DNA of 64,000 nt, taken from the NCBI RefSeq assembly GCF_013408335.1, contig NZ_JACBZR010000002.1:1-64000 (forward strand), read 5' to 3'. Origin of the DNA: Nocardioides panzhihuensis. GTDB lineage: Bacteria; Actinomycetota; Actinomycetes; Propionibacteriales; Nocardioidaceae. Below are positions 33,155 to 41,625 of the stretch, one piece after another; the stretch's first letter is position 1; each line of letters begins with the position of its first letter. Position numbers and translations under genes: made by a program. Below the pieces are notes generated by a model, which saw only the letters and a list, made by a program, of their open reading frames with translations, was not told the DNA's origin and did no database searches.

Positions 33155-33834
33155 CAGTTGACCGCCTTCAGGCTGGAGTCCCTCGTGACGTCAGCTGGGT
33201 TGTTGGCCCAGTGGGTCATCAGCTCGAGGGCGACCTTGCGGAAGTCCTCGGCGGCCCGCACGGCTTCGCGGTTGCTGCCGTACTGGGTGACGACCTTGCC
33301 CTCGATGGGGGCGTACTTGTGGATCTTGTATTCCTTGATGAAGTTGCGGAAGTGCGGGATGCCCGCGGACTTGAGCAGCTCGGCGGCGTCCTCGGCGTCC
33401 TGGAGCTCGCGCGGGGGCACCTTGTTGATCACCACGCGGTAGTCGACGCCTGCGGGAACGACGAGGTCCTTGATGGTGCGGATGAGCGGAGGGATCGCGA
33501 GGGGCGCGGGCTCGCTCGGCAGGATGGCGAAGTCGACCTGGCTCAGGACGGTGCTGAGCACGTCCTTGCCGTCGAGCGAGCCTGGGGTGTCGACGACGAC
33601 GACGTCGTAGTCGGCCAGCCGGCGCAGGTGGGAGAGGTTCTTGGGGTCGGTGTCGTCGGCAACGTCGAAGGGCAGGTTGTCGCCTGCCTGGTCGGCCCAG
33701 TAGGCGGCCGACTTCTGGTTGTCGACGTCGACAAGGAGCACGCGGGCGCTCTGCTGAAGTACGGCGGCGAGGTTCATCGCCGTCGTGGTCTTGCCGATGC
33801 CGCCCTTCTGACCGGCTATCGCGACGATCCACAT
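33154..33834 (-). CDS. parA: ParA family partition ATPase
   Basis: 226 residues from ATG 33834 with AGGAG upstream; a longer frame to 34074 would read into repeats. The deviant Walker A motif KGGIGKTT, VLLVDVDNQKSAAYW and VVVDTPGSLDG are clear. No N-terminal HTH, so it is a short, type Ib ParA that relies on its partner for autorepression. It moves plasmid copies over the nucleoid by ATP-dependent DNA binding. Confidence 0.9.
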   Translation of the reverse strand: MWIVAIAGQKGGIGKTTTAMNLAAVLQQSARVLLVDVDNQKSAAYWADQAGDNLPFDVADDTDPKNLSHLRRLADYDVVVVDTPGSLDGKDVLSTVLSQVDFAILPSEPAPLAIPPLIRTIKDLVVPAGVDYRVVINKVPPRELQDAEDAAELLKSAGIPHFRNFIKEYKIHKYAPIEGKVVTQYGSNREAVRAAEDFRKVALELMTHWANNPADVTRDSSLKAVN

Positions 33835-33845
33835 ATCGAGGCTCC

Positions 33846-34400
33846 TGTGAGTTTGGGACTCTGTAAGTCCGGTAGTTCCAAGCGCGACGTCAGCCGCGCT
33901 CGAAGTGCGGGGGTCTGTTACTTCGGTACTTCCGGAGTTTGCGGACTTCCGAAGTTTGGTCGTCCGGTTCTTCGGTAGTTCGGGACTACCGATGTTCGTT
34001 AGTGCCGGAGTTCCGGAACTCCGGAGGTCTGTATCTTCCGGATCTTTCGGAGTCCGGGAGGTCCGGACTCCCAAGGTTCGTGACTCCGGTTGTACCGGAG
34101 TTCAGGCACTCTGTCTGTCCGACACTCCGAATGTCTGCAAGTTCGGCAGTTCGTAACTTCCAGAGTTTGTGATTCTGTTACTTCGTAACATCGGAAGTTC
34201 CGTACTCCGTTACTTCCGATGTTCGGTTCTCTGTTTCTTTGGTAGTTCCGGACTCTGTTAGTTCGGTATCGAGAGGCCATATTCCAGAGGTCCGGAGTCT
34301 GTGACTTACAGACTCCGGAAGAGCCTGATTCTGGAGTGAAGATGCCGAGGGTATGTCAGACAGAGTCCGATAGTTCGGGACTTACAGACTTCCGACTCTG
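33846..34400. repeat. Centromere-like array of degenerate units about 8 bp long
   Basis: About 550 bp between parA and parB without genes and visibly lower in G+C. It is built of short units around (A)GTTCCGG, ACTTCCGG, ACTCCGGA in both orientations; in the cleanest part (33930-34070) CGG recurs at steps of mostly 8 or 9 bp. A perfect 11 bp inverted repeat, CCGGAGTCTGT/ACAGACTCCGG, lies at 34292-34318. RHH centromere proteins bind such tandem short repeats, and the array also covers the parA promoter. Confidence 0.7.
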
Positions 34401-34498
34401 AATTGAGAGTTGGTGACTCGTTCGGTCGTCGGGCGTGGTTCGTTGATGCCTGTCGGCGTCGCGAGGGGCGTTCTGAGGCGATCTCAGGCCCCTCGGTG

Positions 34499-34530
34499 GG
34501 CCCTAGGAGCCGCTTGCGGCTCCCAGGGCC
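34499..34530 (-). terminator. parB terminator hairpin
   Basis: GGCCCTAGGAGCCG pairs with CGGCTCCCAGGGCC with a single mismatch, 20 nt after the parB stop. Confidence 0.65.
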
Positions 34531-34549
34531 TCAGATCGAGGATTTCGGA

Positions 34550-36109
34550 TCAGGCGGTTTCGGCTGAGATTGCGTACTTCTCGACCTCGGAGAGGCCGTA
34601 TCCGGCGCTGGCGATGAACCGGAGGTAGCGGCCGACGGCGTTCTTGGTGCCGTCGTGACGCCAGGAGTTGTCACGGATGTCGACCTCGTGGGCGGCCAGG
34701 ACCTGGATCAGGACGGCCATGTAGGCGCGCTGGTCGGTGGCGGACTTGGCGGGGGAGAGGTCGGCGCGGGCGTACCCTTCGGGCTCCTTCTTGCCGAGCC
34801 AGGTGGCGGCGAGCCGGTTGGCGTCGCGCTCGTGGAGGATCTCGGCGTCGTGGCAGAGCGCCGTGGCGAGGAACGCTGCGGTGCCCTTCGGCGTGGTCTT
34901 GGACTTGGCGAAGGTGGCCAGCCAGTCGCGGCGTACGGGCTGCGTCGCGGCCCAGGCCTTGTTGTTCTCGATCACGAGCTTGCGACTGGCCGCTGCCTTG
35001 GCACGCTCCTCCTCGCTCATGTCCGAGGCCTTCACCTTGGTGCTGGTGCTGCTGCCCCAGGAGTAGGAGTCGTGGTGACCGTGCTTGCGCCAGCCGCTGC
35101 ATCCGAACACCGGGGCAGGCAGCGACATCCTGCGGGCGTCGGCCTTGAGGTCCGCGACCTGGCTGTCGTAGGTGCTCCATGCCTCGTCGTCGGCGTCCTC
35201 GTCGGGCTCCTCCGGCAGGACGACCGGGTCACCGTCTCGGTCGACCCACACCTGGGCCTGGCTGAGCCAGGCGACGTGTCCGGGGCAGGTGGCGTGCGTC
35301 TCGACCGTGAGGGTGGTGGTGTCCTCGGAGGAGATCTGCAGCCGGGTCAGGGCCTTGGCGCTGTTGTCGTCGTATCCGGGCTGCTCGATGACGGTCACGG
35401 ACGCGGCGGCGAGGTCGGCGAGGACCTTGGCCTTGGCACGAGCCATGATGCGCTCGTCGCGGGCACGCTGGGCGGCGTGCTCGAACTGGCCGTCGTGGGC
35501 GGCGAGCACGAGCGTCTTGACGGTCTCGGCGTCGTCCTCGAACTCGGCCACGGTTGCCGCCTGGTCGAGGGTGAGCGTGTCGTAACGCGCTGCAGCCTTG
35601 CGGGCGATCTCCGAGCCGGACACGGCCAGGGCGGTGTCGACGGTGTCGCGCTTGATGCGGGTGCGCTTGGCGATCTGGGCGGGGGAGAGGCCGAAGGCAG
35701 CCAGCTGCTCGACGACTCCTACCTCTTCGGAGGTGGTCAGACCGGCGCGGTGGGTGTTCTCGTCGCGCTGGGCGATCACGCGGGCGACCTCGTCGGCGGT
35801 CTCGGTGGAGTCGGCTCCGGCGATGTAGACCGGCACGGTCTCGCGCTTGGCCTCGATCGCGGCCAGGGTGCGGCGCTCGCCGAACCGGACCAGCAGGTCA
35901 CCGGTGGCGGTGGTGACGGCCACGATGGGCTCGAGGACTCCGACCTCGGTGATCGACCGCGTGAGGTCCGCGAAGGCCTCGTCACGGGGGACGGTGCGGA
36001 TGTTGCGCTCCAGGAGGAGGGTGCTGGGGGCCACGTGCACGGTGGTCCCTGCCTCGTACGCCTCAGGCGTGGCCTGGATCTTGCTGGTGTTCTTCTGAGT
36101 GGTGGTCAT
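34550..36109 (-). CDS. ParB/Srx-fold plasmid protein
   Basis: 519 residues from ATG 36109 with AGGAAGGG upstream. The ParB N-terminal domain spans about 25-120 (RNIRTVPRDEAFADLTRSI, VLEPIVAV, VRFGERRTLAAI, the GERR box) and an HTH follows (TTSEEVGVVEQLAAFGLSPAQIAKRTRIKRDTVDTAL spans 35700-35590). The long C-terminal part is specific to actinobacterial plasmids. Because parA already has an RHH-like partner, this protein may act in regulation or DNA processing rather than as the centromere binder. Carries a type 1 structured leader. Confidence 0.85.
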   Translation of the reverse strand: MTTTQKNTSKIQATPEAYEAGTTVHVAPSTLLLERNIRTVPRDEAFADLTRSITEVGVLEPIVAVTTATGDLLVRFGERRTLAAIEAKRETVPVYIAGADSTETADEVARVIAQRDENTHRAGLTTSEEVGVVEQLAAFGLSPAQIAKRTRIKRDTVDTALAVSGSEIARKAAARYDTLTLDQAATVAEFEDDAETVKTLVLAAHDGQFEHAAQRARDERIMARAKAKVLADLAAASVTVIEQPGYDDNSAKALTRLQISSEDTTTLTVETHATCPGHVAWLSQAQVWVDRDGDPVVLPEEPDEDADDEAWSTYDSQVADLKADARRMSLPAPVFGCSGWRKHGHHDSYSWGSSTSTKVKASDMSEEERAKAAASRKLVIENNKAWAATQPVRRDWLATFAKSKTTPKGTAAFLATALCHDAEILHERDANRLAATWLGKKEPEGYARADLSPAKSATDQRAYMAVLIQVLAAHEVDIRDNSWRHDGTKNAVGRYLRFIASAGYGLSEVEKYAISAETA

Positions 36110-36117
36110 GACTGACC

Positions 36118-36351
36118 CTTCCTGCGCCGGGACAGGGTGGGTGGCTTCTGGGTTGCCGACCCTTTTTTCGCCCTCCCCGGGCAAGGAGAAGCAGGACGGC
36201 CGGTGGAGCGACGGAGCGCAACCACCGGCACCGGCTGGAGGCCAGGAACATCGGGGAGGAAATAAGCGGAGCTTGCGGAGCGCCGGACCGATGTTCCTGG
36301 GTGGAGGCCGGCGCCGTAGGCGCGGTGGTTGCGTGGAGGAGCGCGGCCGTC
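36118..36351 (-). promoter_or_regulatory. Structured leader, type 1, copy B (parB)
   Basis: GACGGCCG/CGGCCGTC (36195-36202 with 36344-36351), CGCAACCACC/GGTGGTTGCG (36217-36226 with 36324-36333), hairpin GCGCC/GGCGC (36311-36323), and a 13 bp apical stem CCAGGAACATCGG/CCGATGTTCCTGG (36242-36254 with 36288-36300) with a 33 nt loop. Compared with copy A, the second stem has changed on both sides (GGTCAACC to CGCAACC with matching changes) and the apical stem is wholly different, while the 66 nt beside the gene are identical. Confidence 0.72.
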
Positions 36352-36392
36352 ATGATTGGACGTCCGGGGAGGGAGAAAAAGACAAGGGCTGT

Positions 36393-36408
36393 GCCGGCGT
36401 ACGCCGGC
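36393..36408. promoter_or_regulatory. GTAC-centred palindrome upstream of parB
   Basis: GCCGGCGTACGCCGGC, 284 nt before the parB start codon, in the 47 bp block identical to the DUF932 upstream region. Confidence 0.6.
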
Positions 36409-36501
36409 TCGATCCCGGCGGAGCCGGGCCGTGGGCCTTTCCCGCTCTTGATCTGGAGCGCAAGCTGGCCGTTCGTCGCCGGTTGATCTCGGTGAGCTAG
36501 A

Positions 36502-37582
36502 TGTACCCGGCCATGAGGTTGGTAGCGGCGAGCCTGGTTGAACGTACGAGAACCCCCGGATGGGATGTGGCTTGTCTAAGGCCCACTCCAACCCGGAGGT
36601 TCTCGTGTCCCACGGTAGTGCCCGGCTGACCGTCCATGGTCGTCGGCTGATCGTTCAACGCCACCAGGCCAGTTGGCCCAAAGCTCACATCGCTGCGGCG
36701 ATGGGGGTCTCGCGCAAGTGCGTGACGACCTGGATCAACCGCTACGCCGCCGAAGGCGAAGCAGGTCTGGCCACGCGGTCCTCGCGGCCCCACACGATGC
36801 CGACAAGGACCAGCCACGAGGTCGAACAGGAAGTCCTCGCGGCCCGCGCCGAACACCGTGGTGGGCCCGACGTTCTTGGCCCGAAGGTCGGGGTAGCGCC
36901 CCGCACGGTCTCGCGGATCCTGCGCCGCCACAGTGTGCCGTACCTGCGTGCGTGCGACCCGATCACCGGCGAGGTCATACGTTCCTCGAAACAGACCGCG
37001 CTGCGCTACGAACGGGACCGGCCCGGCGAACTGGTGCACATGGACGTGAAGAAGCTCGGCCGGATCCCTGACGGCGGCGGCTGGCGAGCCCATGGCCGCG
37101 AGATGGGCCGGACCCGTCAACGCCGTGCCAACCCCATCGGCTACGACTATGTCCACTCCCTGGTCGACGACCACTCCCGTCTGGCCTACAGCGAGGTGCT
37201 GCGCGATGAGAAAGGGACCACCTGCGCGGAGTTCCTCGACCGTGCGATCGCCTACTTCACTGCCCATGGCATCACCCGGATCGAACGACTGATGACCGAC
37301 AACGCCTGGGCCTATCGATGGTCGCTACGCGACCTGTGTGCCACTCACGAGATCACTCAGAAATTCATCAAGCCCCACTGCCCCTGACAAAATGGCAAGG
37401 TCGAGCGCCTCAACCGCACCCTGGCCAACGAATGGGCCTACCGACAGGTCTACGCCAGCAACGACGAGCGAGCAGCAGCTCTTGCGCCCTGGCTCGAGCA
37501 CTACAACACTGAACGCCGCCACAGCGCACTTGGAGGACTCCCGCCGATCAGCCGACTGACACCAACGTGATGGCTGGGTACA
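36502..37582 (+). mobile_element. IS481-family insertion sequence, 1081 bp
   Basis: Terminal inverted repeats start TGTACCCGGCCATGAGGTTGG on the left (36502-36522) and the right end read inward gives TGTACCCAGCCATCACGTTGG with three differences. The flanking 6 bp GCTAGA (36496-36501 and 37583-37588) is a target-site duplication, so the insertion is intact at its ends and fairly recent. Its single transposase gene carries a nonsense codon. Confidence 0.88.
36605..37570 (+). pseudogene. IS481 transposase with one in-frame stop
   Basis: From GTG 36605. N-terminal HTH (AKAHIAAAMGVSRKCVTTWI-like, with WPKAHIAAAMGVS), then the DDE integrase core (ELVHMDVKKLGRIPDGGG, YVHSLVDDHSRLAYSE, RLMTDNAWAY). 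At 37385-37387 TGA follows KPHCP where the family normally has Trp (PWQNGKVERLNRTL), and the frame resumes QNGKVERLNRTLANEWAY to a stop at 37570. A single W-to-stop change removes the catalytic Glu, so the protein should be dead. Confidence 0.85.
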
Positions 37583-37598
37583 GCTAGAGGCTGGGCAG

Positions 37599-37617
37599 TT
37601 ACAGGTTCAGCCTGTAA
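37599..37617. repeat. Small dyad beside the IS
   Basis: TTACAGG and CCTGTAA, 7 bp arms with a 5 nt spacer, 11 bp right of the IS481 target duplication. Possibly part of the interrupted intergenic region. Confidence 0.3.
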
Positions 37618-37661
37618 AGTTGAAGGCGTAGCCTCCCCCGGCGCGGGTGTGAGGAAGTGAG

Positions 37662-37692
37662 CCTGGGATACCGCCGTAGGGCGGGACCCAGG
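37662..37692 (-). terminator. Hairpin after the DUF3800-like gene
   Basis: CCTGGG and CCCAGG arms with an inner GCC/GGC pair, 11 nt after the stop at 37703. Confidence 0.5.
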
Positions 37693-37702
37693 TTTCGCGC
37701 TT

Positions 37703-38326
37703 TTAGAGGTAGACGTCGAGTTCGTCGATGGGTGCCCTGAGACTGCTCTTGTACGAGGGGTCGCCCCGGCGTGCTGCTCCGACAGCGCCGGCGATGACAT
37801 CGGGGATCCAGAGCATCGGCTCGACGTTCGGGTTGGCGAAGTCGACCCGAAGTGCGCCGGTGAGCGTTCCGCTGCTTCGCATTGCGTCGACCATCTTCAA
37901 GTCCTGACGGTTGAGTCGTGCGGTGCGGGTCTCGAACCATGCTTGGGTGATCCCGGTGTGCTCGAGCTCTGGGAGGAGTCGTTCGAGGCACTTGCGGCGC
38001 GCTCGCTCTTGCCGGCGGGGATCGATCGGGCTGGCGACGACGATCGTGTGAGCGAGATCGAGCTGGCCGAAGGCCTCCGCGATGCGGGCCTTGGCCTTGG
38101 GGAGCTCGTGATGCCAGTGGAGGCGACCGCCGACTCGGCGAACCAGGCCTCGCGCGGTGTCACGGTGCTGGTCGCAGTCGGTGGGGTCGGCTATGGCGGC
38201 CGCGATGAGGTAGAAGCCGGCGTCGAGGTGGATCGACTCGTCGACCCAGGCGTGGAGGGTGAAGTCGGCTTGCTCGTTGCTCACCGGGTGATTGTCTCGG
38301 ATGGCACCGACAGATTCTGGGGTCAC
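37703..38326 (-). CDS. DUF3800-like protein
   Basis: 207 residues. The N-terminal strand-acid pattern HAWVDESIHLDAGFYLIAAA, the middle RLHWHHELPKAKARI and the C-terminal PMLWIPDVIAGAVGAARRGD follow the DUF3800 plan, an RNase H-like fold with acidic residues, but the protein is on the short side. Such genes are common in mobile DNA; function unknown. The start could be MTPESVGAIRD or a little later at VSNEQADF. Confidence 0.6.
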   Translation of the reverse strand: MTPESVGAIRDNHPVSNEQADFTLHAWVDESIHLDAGFYLIAAAIADPTDCDQHRDTARGLVRRVGGRLHWHHELPKAKARIAEAFGQLDLAHTIVVASPIDPRRQERARRKCLERLLPELEHTGITQAWFETRTARLNRQDLKMVDAMRSSGTLTGALRVDFANPNVEPMLWIPDVIAGAVGAARRGDPSYKSSLRAPIDELDVYL

Positions 38327-38356
38327 GCGGCGAACCTTGGGGCTTGTCGGCGGCTA

Positions 38357-38378
38357 GTGTCGCGGGGTCACGCGACAC
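38357..38378. promoter_or_regulatory. Palindrome upstream of the DUF3800-like gene
   Basis: GTGTCGCG and CGCGACAC, 8 bp arms with a 6 nt spacer, 31 bp before the start. Operator-like. Nothing else is evident in 38327-38521. Confidence 0.4.
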
Positions 38379-38521
38379 CGCATGAGGCTGGCCGGTGTGG
38401 TCGAGGTTGAAAAGCTCTCCCGGCGGGGAGCCTGAGCGTGGGAGGATGGAGCGGCAACGGCCTTGTAGGCCCGCGAAGTAGACCCGGCAGCCCTCCGGAC
38501 GGTGGGCCAGCCGGGTCCGCG

Positions 38522-39575
38522 CTATTTCCGGCCTGCCTGCCCGGCCTTGGAGTCGTCGGCGCCGTCGATCGCGCCGAGGACTTCGGTGGGGGAGGGGAGC
38601 AGGTCGCGTACGTCGTCGGGGAGCGTGTCGTAGGTGTAGCGGGCGATCGCGACAGGTTGGTCGATGGTCTTCAGCGCGTACTCGACCACTCCGTCGTGCT
38701 TGTCGGCGCACAGGAGGATGCCGACGGTTTCGGCATGGGTGTCGGTGTCTCGGAGTCGGTCGTCGACGAGGGCGACGTAGAAGCCGAGTTGGCCGGCGTC
38801 TCGTGGTGTGAACCTGCCGCTCTTGAACTCGATGACGACGTAGCGCAGCTGGGTGACGTGGAAGAAGAGCAGGTCGATGTAGAAGTCGTCGCCGTCGACC
38901 TCGAAGTGGACCTGGCGGCCTACGAAGGCGAAGCCGCTGCCGAGCTCGGCCAGGGTCTGCTGCATCCGGTCCATGAGGGCCTGCTCGAGGTCGCGCTCGA
39001 GCCGGGGCCGAGTCTGGGCGAGGAAGTCGAAGACGTACGGGTCTTTGGTCAGCTCGCGGGCGAGATCGGTCTGGGTGGCGGGGAGCGCCTCGGTGAAGTT
39101 CGAGGGAGCCGCGCCGATCCGGCGGTGGAGCTGGGCCCATGATCATGTTGAGGAGCACGTTGCGCGACCAGCCCTCCGCGGCGGCCGCGGCGGCGTACCA
39201 GTCACGGGTCGGTTGGTCGTCGAGCTTGTCCAGGAGCACGGTGACGTGGCCCCACGGAAGTTCCCCAACAGGTTGTTGGGGAAATGCGTCGCCCGGGTAG
39301 GCGCGGGCGAATCTGCGCATGTACTCGAGGCTGCTGCGTGAGAACCCGCGCATGTCAGGGAACTCGTGGCGTAGATCCGCGGCGAGCTGGGTGATGACCC
39401 CGGTGCCCCAGCCGTCGCGGGCCTGGCGCTCCAGGATCGTGTGGCCGATCTCCCAGTAGAGGCTGAGGAGCTCGGTGTTGACCTTGCGGACGGCGCTCAG
39501 CCGCGCGGATCGGACGCGGTCCTTGAGCCGGGCGAGGACCTCGGCGTATCCGTCGGGAACGGCGGGCGTGCTCAC
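38522..39575 (-). pseudogene. DUF1016 (YhcG-type) PDDEXK nuclease, one frameshift
   Basis: The N-terminal DUF1016 domain reads LSLYWEIGHTILERQARDGW, GFSRSSLEYMRRFARAYP and ends NVLLNMIMG near 39140; the frame then shifts by one base (GGCCCAG where AGCCAG is expected) and resumes as QLHRRIGAAPSNFTE, running to the nuclease core FYIDLLFFHVTQLRYVVIEF-K and GILLCADKHDGVVEYAL. Without the shift it would be a full-length protein of about 350 residues. YhcG-type nucleases occur in restriction and anti-plasmid systems. Either a real lesion or a sequencing error. Confidence 0.82.
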
Positions 39576-39610
39576 GAGCGTTGCTCCTTCACGTCAGGTG
39601 GGTGAGTCTC

Positions 39611-41569
39611 TCAGACGGCGACGGCACCGAGTTCGCGCTCGAGGAGCTCCAGGAGGCTAGTGGTGTCATCGAACCATCGTGGCGGGGGATCGGCTGGTTG
39701 ATCGGGTCCTCTGTCGAGGCGTGAGGGAGGGTCAGGGTTCTGGGCTGGCTGCTCGCCGGCGGCGAGCAGCTGCGGGTCGAGGCGGCCGCGAGTGGTGAGC
39801 CAGTGGCGCCAGATGGCGCGCTCGGCTCGGTAGCGGGCCATCTGGGCGCGGATGGCGTCGGTGATGCCCCAGGCTTCGGCGAGCTGAGCGAGCGAGGCGT
39901 CTCCGAGACACCACCCACCGCCCTGATCTGGGGGAACGCGTTCGGCCAGGCCGTGGGTGGCGAGGGTCTGGAGAGCGTCGTAGGTGCTGGTGACCCCGAC
40001 GCGGGCGAGCCTGGCGAGCTCGCGCCCGCCGATGGAGGCCTCGCCACGGTGGCGAACCTGCTCGAGAGCGGCGTAGACGAACGCGGCCGGCAGGCCGAGG
40101 TCGCGGAAGACGGGTCGGATCGCGTGGATCCGGCCGGCTCGCCACGGCTTCTCCGCACACTTAGCGGCCAGGAGAGGCGGGATGCGGAGTTCGTACGCGT
40201 GGGCGTGGACGCCCTTGGCCCGACGGACGATCTGCAGGAGGAGCCGGTCGGAGGGCTGGTCTTCCAGCAGCCGCAGTACCCGGCCGACCGTGCTGTGATC
40301 CAGGCCGGTGGCAATCGCGAGGGAGCGGTTGCCGTGCTCGACGACGCGGCTCTGGGTGAGGGCGGCGGCTTCGGCCAGCGCGTAGAGCACCGCGCGTACG
40401 CCGAGATGGGTCTCGGGTCCGTGGAGGAAGTCGACGGCAGCCAGCCATTCCCGGACCCATTGGGAGATCGCAGCGGGACGTTGCACTATCGCAGACCCTG
40501 GTCGCTGCCCCCGCTGTGTCTTATGCGGGCTTGTGGTGCGTAGGCGAACGGAGTTATCCCGGTGTGATTCGCGACGTCGCTTTTCGAAGGACAGGGCGCG
40601 TTGCCAGTCGCGGCTCAGCGCCTTGTGCCGGTGGCCGGCCGAGTAGCGGGCGTAGAAGGAGGCGAGGCCCGGCCAGGTCCCGTCCTCGATGCGGCGGGCG
40701 ACGTCGACGAGCCGCCAGCCCGCGGCCGCGGACGCCCACAGGACGGCCTGGCGCGCCTCAGACGGGCTGGCGTACCGGGTGGAGTCGTAGTCGCCGGTGC
40801 GGGCGACGGCCTGGAAGTTGTCCGAGGGCGCTGCGGTGTATCCGGGCAGCGGGTCGAGCTGGGTCTCGTCGTCGACCAGCTCGATCGGTGATGCGGCCGG
40901 AGCCGGCAGCGGGCCGTGGTGACGCTGCAGCTCGGCGGTGAACCGATCCCAGGCCTCAGAGGCGTTGGGGCTCTCCAGGACGGCGACGGCGTGCTCGAGC
41001 GTGCAGTCGAGGACCTGGTGACCGCCGCTGCGGTGGACCGAGCCCGGCGGGCGGATGCAGCCCTCGGAGATCCCGGACATGGGCAGCTTGTCGGCACTGG
41101 TCAGCCGGTGCTCGAGCATCCGGGAGGCGTCGCGGGCCTCGGTGAACGGGATGCCGCCAGCGACGGGCACGTACAGGTGCCGGCCGCCGCTGGGGGAGTG
41201 GTCGGAGAACCACGAGGTCAGTCCAGCGGCCTCCAGGAGCCCGATGAGCGCGACAAAGTCGCGCTCGACGGTGGGCTCGGGGCCTTTGGCGTCGAGGTCG
41301 ACCACGAACACTGGGGCGCAGCCGTTGTCGTCGTAGAGGAGCACCGCGGCAGGCTGAGACGGCAGGGTGCCGGTGATCGTGCGCTCGTGCTTGCGCCGGT
41401 AGTTGCGGCCGTCGCGAGCGACTCGGACGCGACCCCGGGCTGCGAGGCGGGGCGCCAACGTCGCCCACACCTGCTCCGCGCGATTGGGGACGCCCGGTAC
41501 GCCACTGCCGACACGACGCGCCGGGACTTGTGGCGCATTCAGTGCGCGGCTTGTTAGAGTAGGTAGCAC
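39611..41569 (-). CDS. AEP-type primase / plasmid replication protein
   Basis: 652 residues from GTG 41569 behind GAGGTGG. An archaeo-eukaryotic primase-like core is visible: VFVVDLDAKG (acidic pair, about residues 91 and 93), DHSPSGGRHLYVPV (SxxxxH motif near 126-132) and SGISEGCIRPPGSVHRSGGH. Residues about 240-330 resemble a helical PriCT-like segment; the C-terminus holds two or three winged-helix units (LAIATGLDHSTVGRVLRLLE, LARLARVGVTSTYDALQTLA). It probably primes and initiates replication of the element. Confidence 0.75.
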   Translation of the reverse strand: MLPTLTSRALNAPQVPARRVGSGVPGVPNRAEQVWATLAPRLAARGRVRVARDGRNYRRKHERTITGTLPSQPAAVLLYDDNGCAPVFVVDLDAKGPEPTVERDFVALIGLLEAAGLTSWFSDHSPSGGRHLYVPVAGGIPFTEARDASRMLEHRLTSADKLPMSGISEGCIRPPGSVHRSGGHQVLDCTLEHAVAVLESPNASEAWDRFTAELQRHHGPLPAPAASPIELVDDETQLDPLPGYTAAPSDNFQAVARTGDYDSTRYASPSEARQAVLWASAAAGWRLVDVARRIEDGTWPGLASFYARYSAGHRHKALSRDWQRALSFEKRRRESHRDNSVRLRTTSPHKTQRGQRPGSAIVQRPAAISQWVREWLAAVDFLHGPETHLGVRAVLYALAEAAALTQSRVVEHGNRSLAIATGLDHSTVGRVLRLLEDQPSDRLLLQIVRRAKGVHAHAYELRIPPLLAAKCAEKPWRAGRIHAIRPVFRDLGLPAAFVYAALEQVRHRGEASIGGRELARLARVGVTSTYDALQTLATHGLAERVPPDQGGGWCLGDASLAQLAEAWGITDAIRAQMARYRAERAIWRHWLTTRGRLDPQLLAAGEQPAQNPDPPSRLDRGPDQPADPPPRWFDDTTSLLELLERELGAVAV

Positions 41570-41625
41570 AAAGCCACCTCGATCTCCTCTGGGAAAAGGG
41601 AACGGGTTGTCATAAGTCGGAATCC

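Noticed and set aside
33846..34400. CRISPR array
   Set aside because: Repeats are about 8 bp, degenerate and without spacers, next to parA; no cas genes.
34655..36115. A 486-codon rightward frame over parB
   Set aside because: Mirror of the parB-like gene, no family features.
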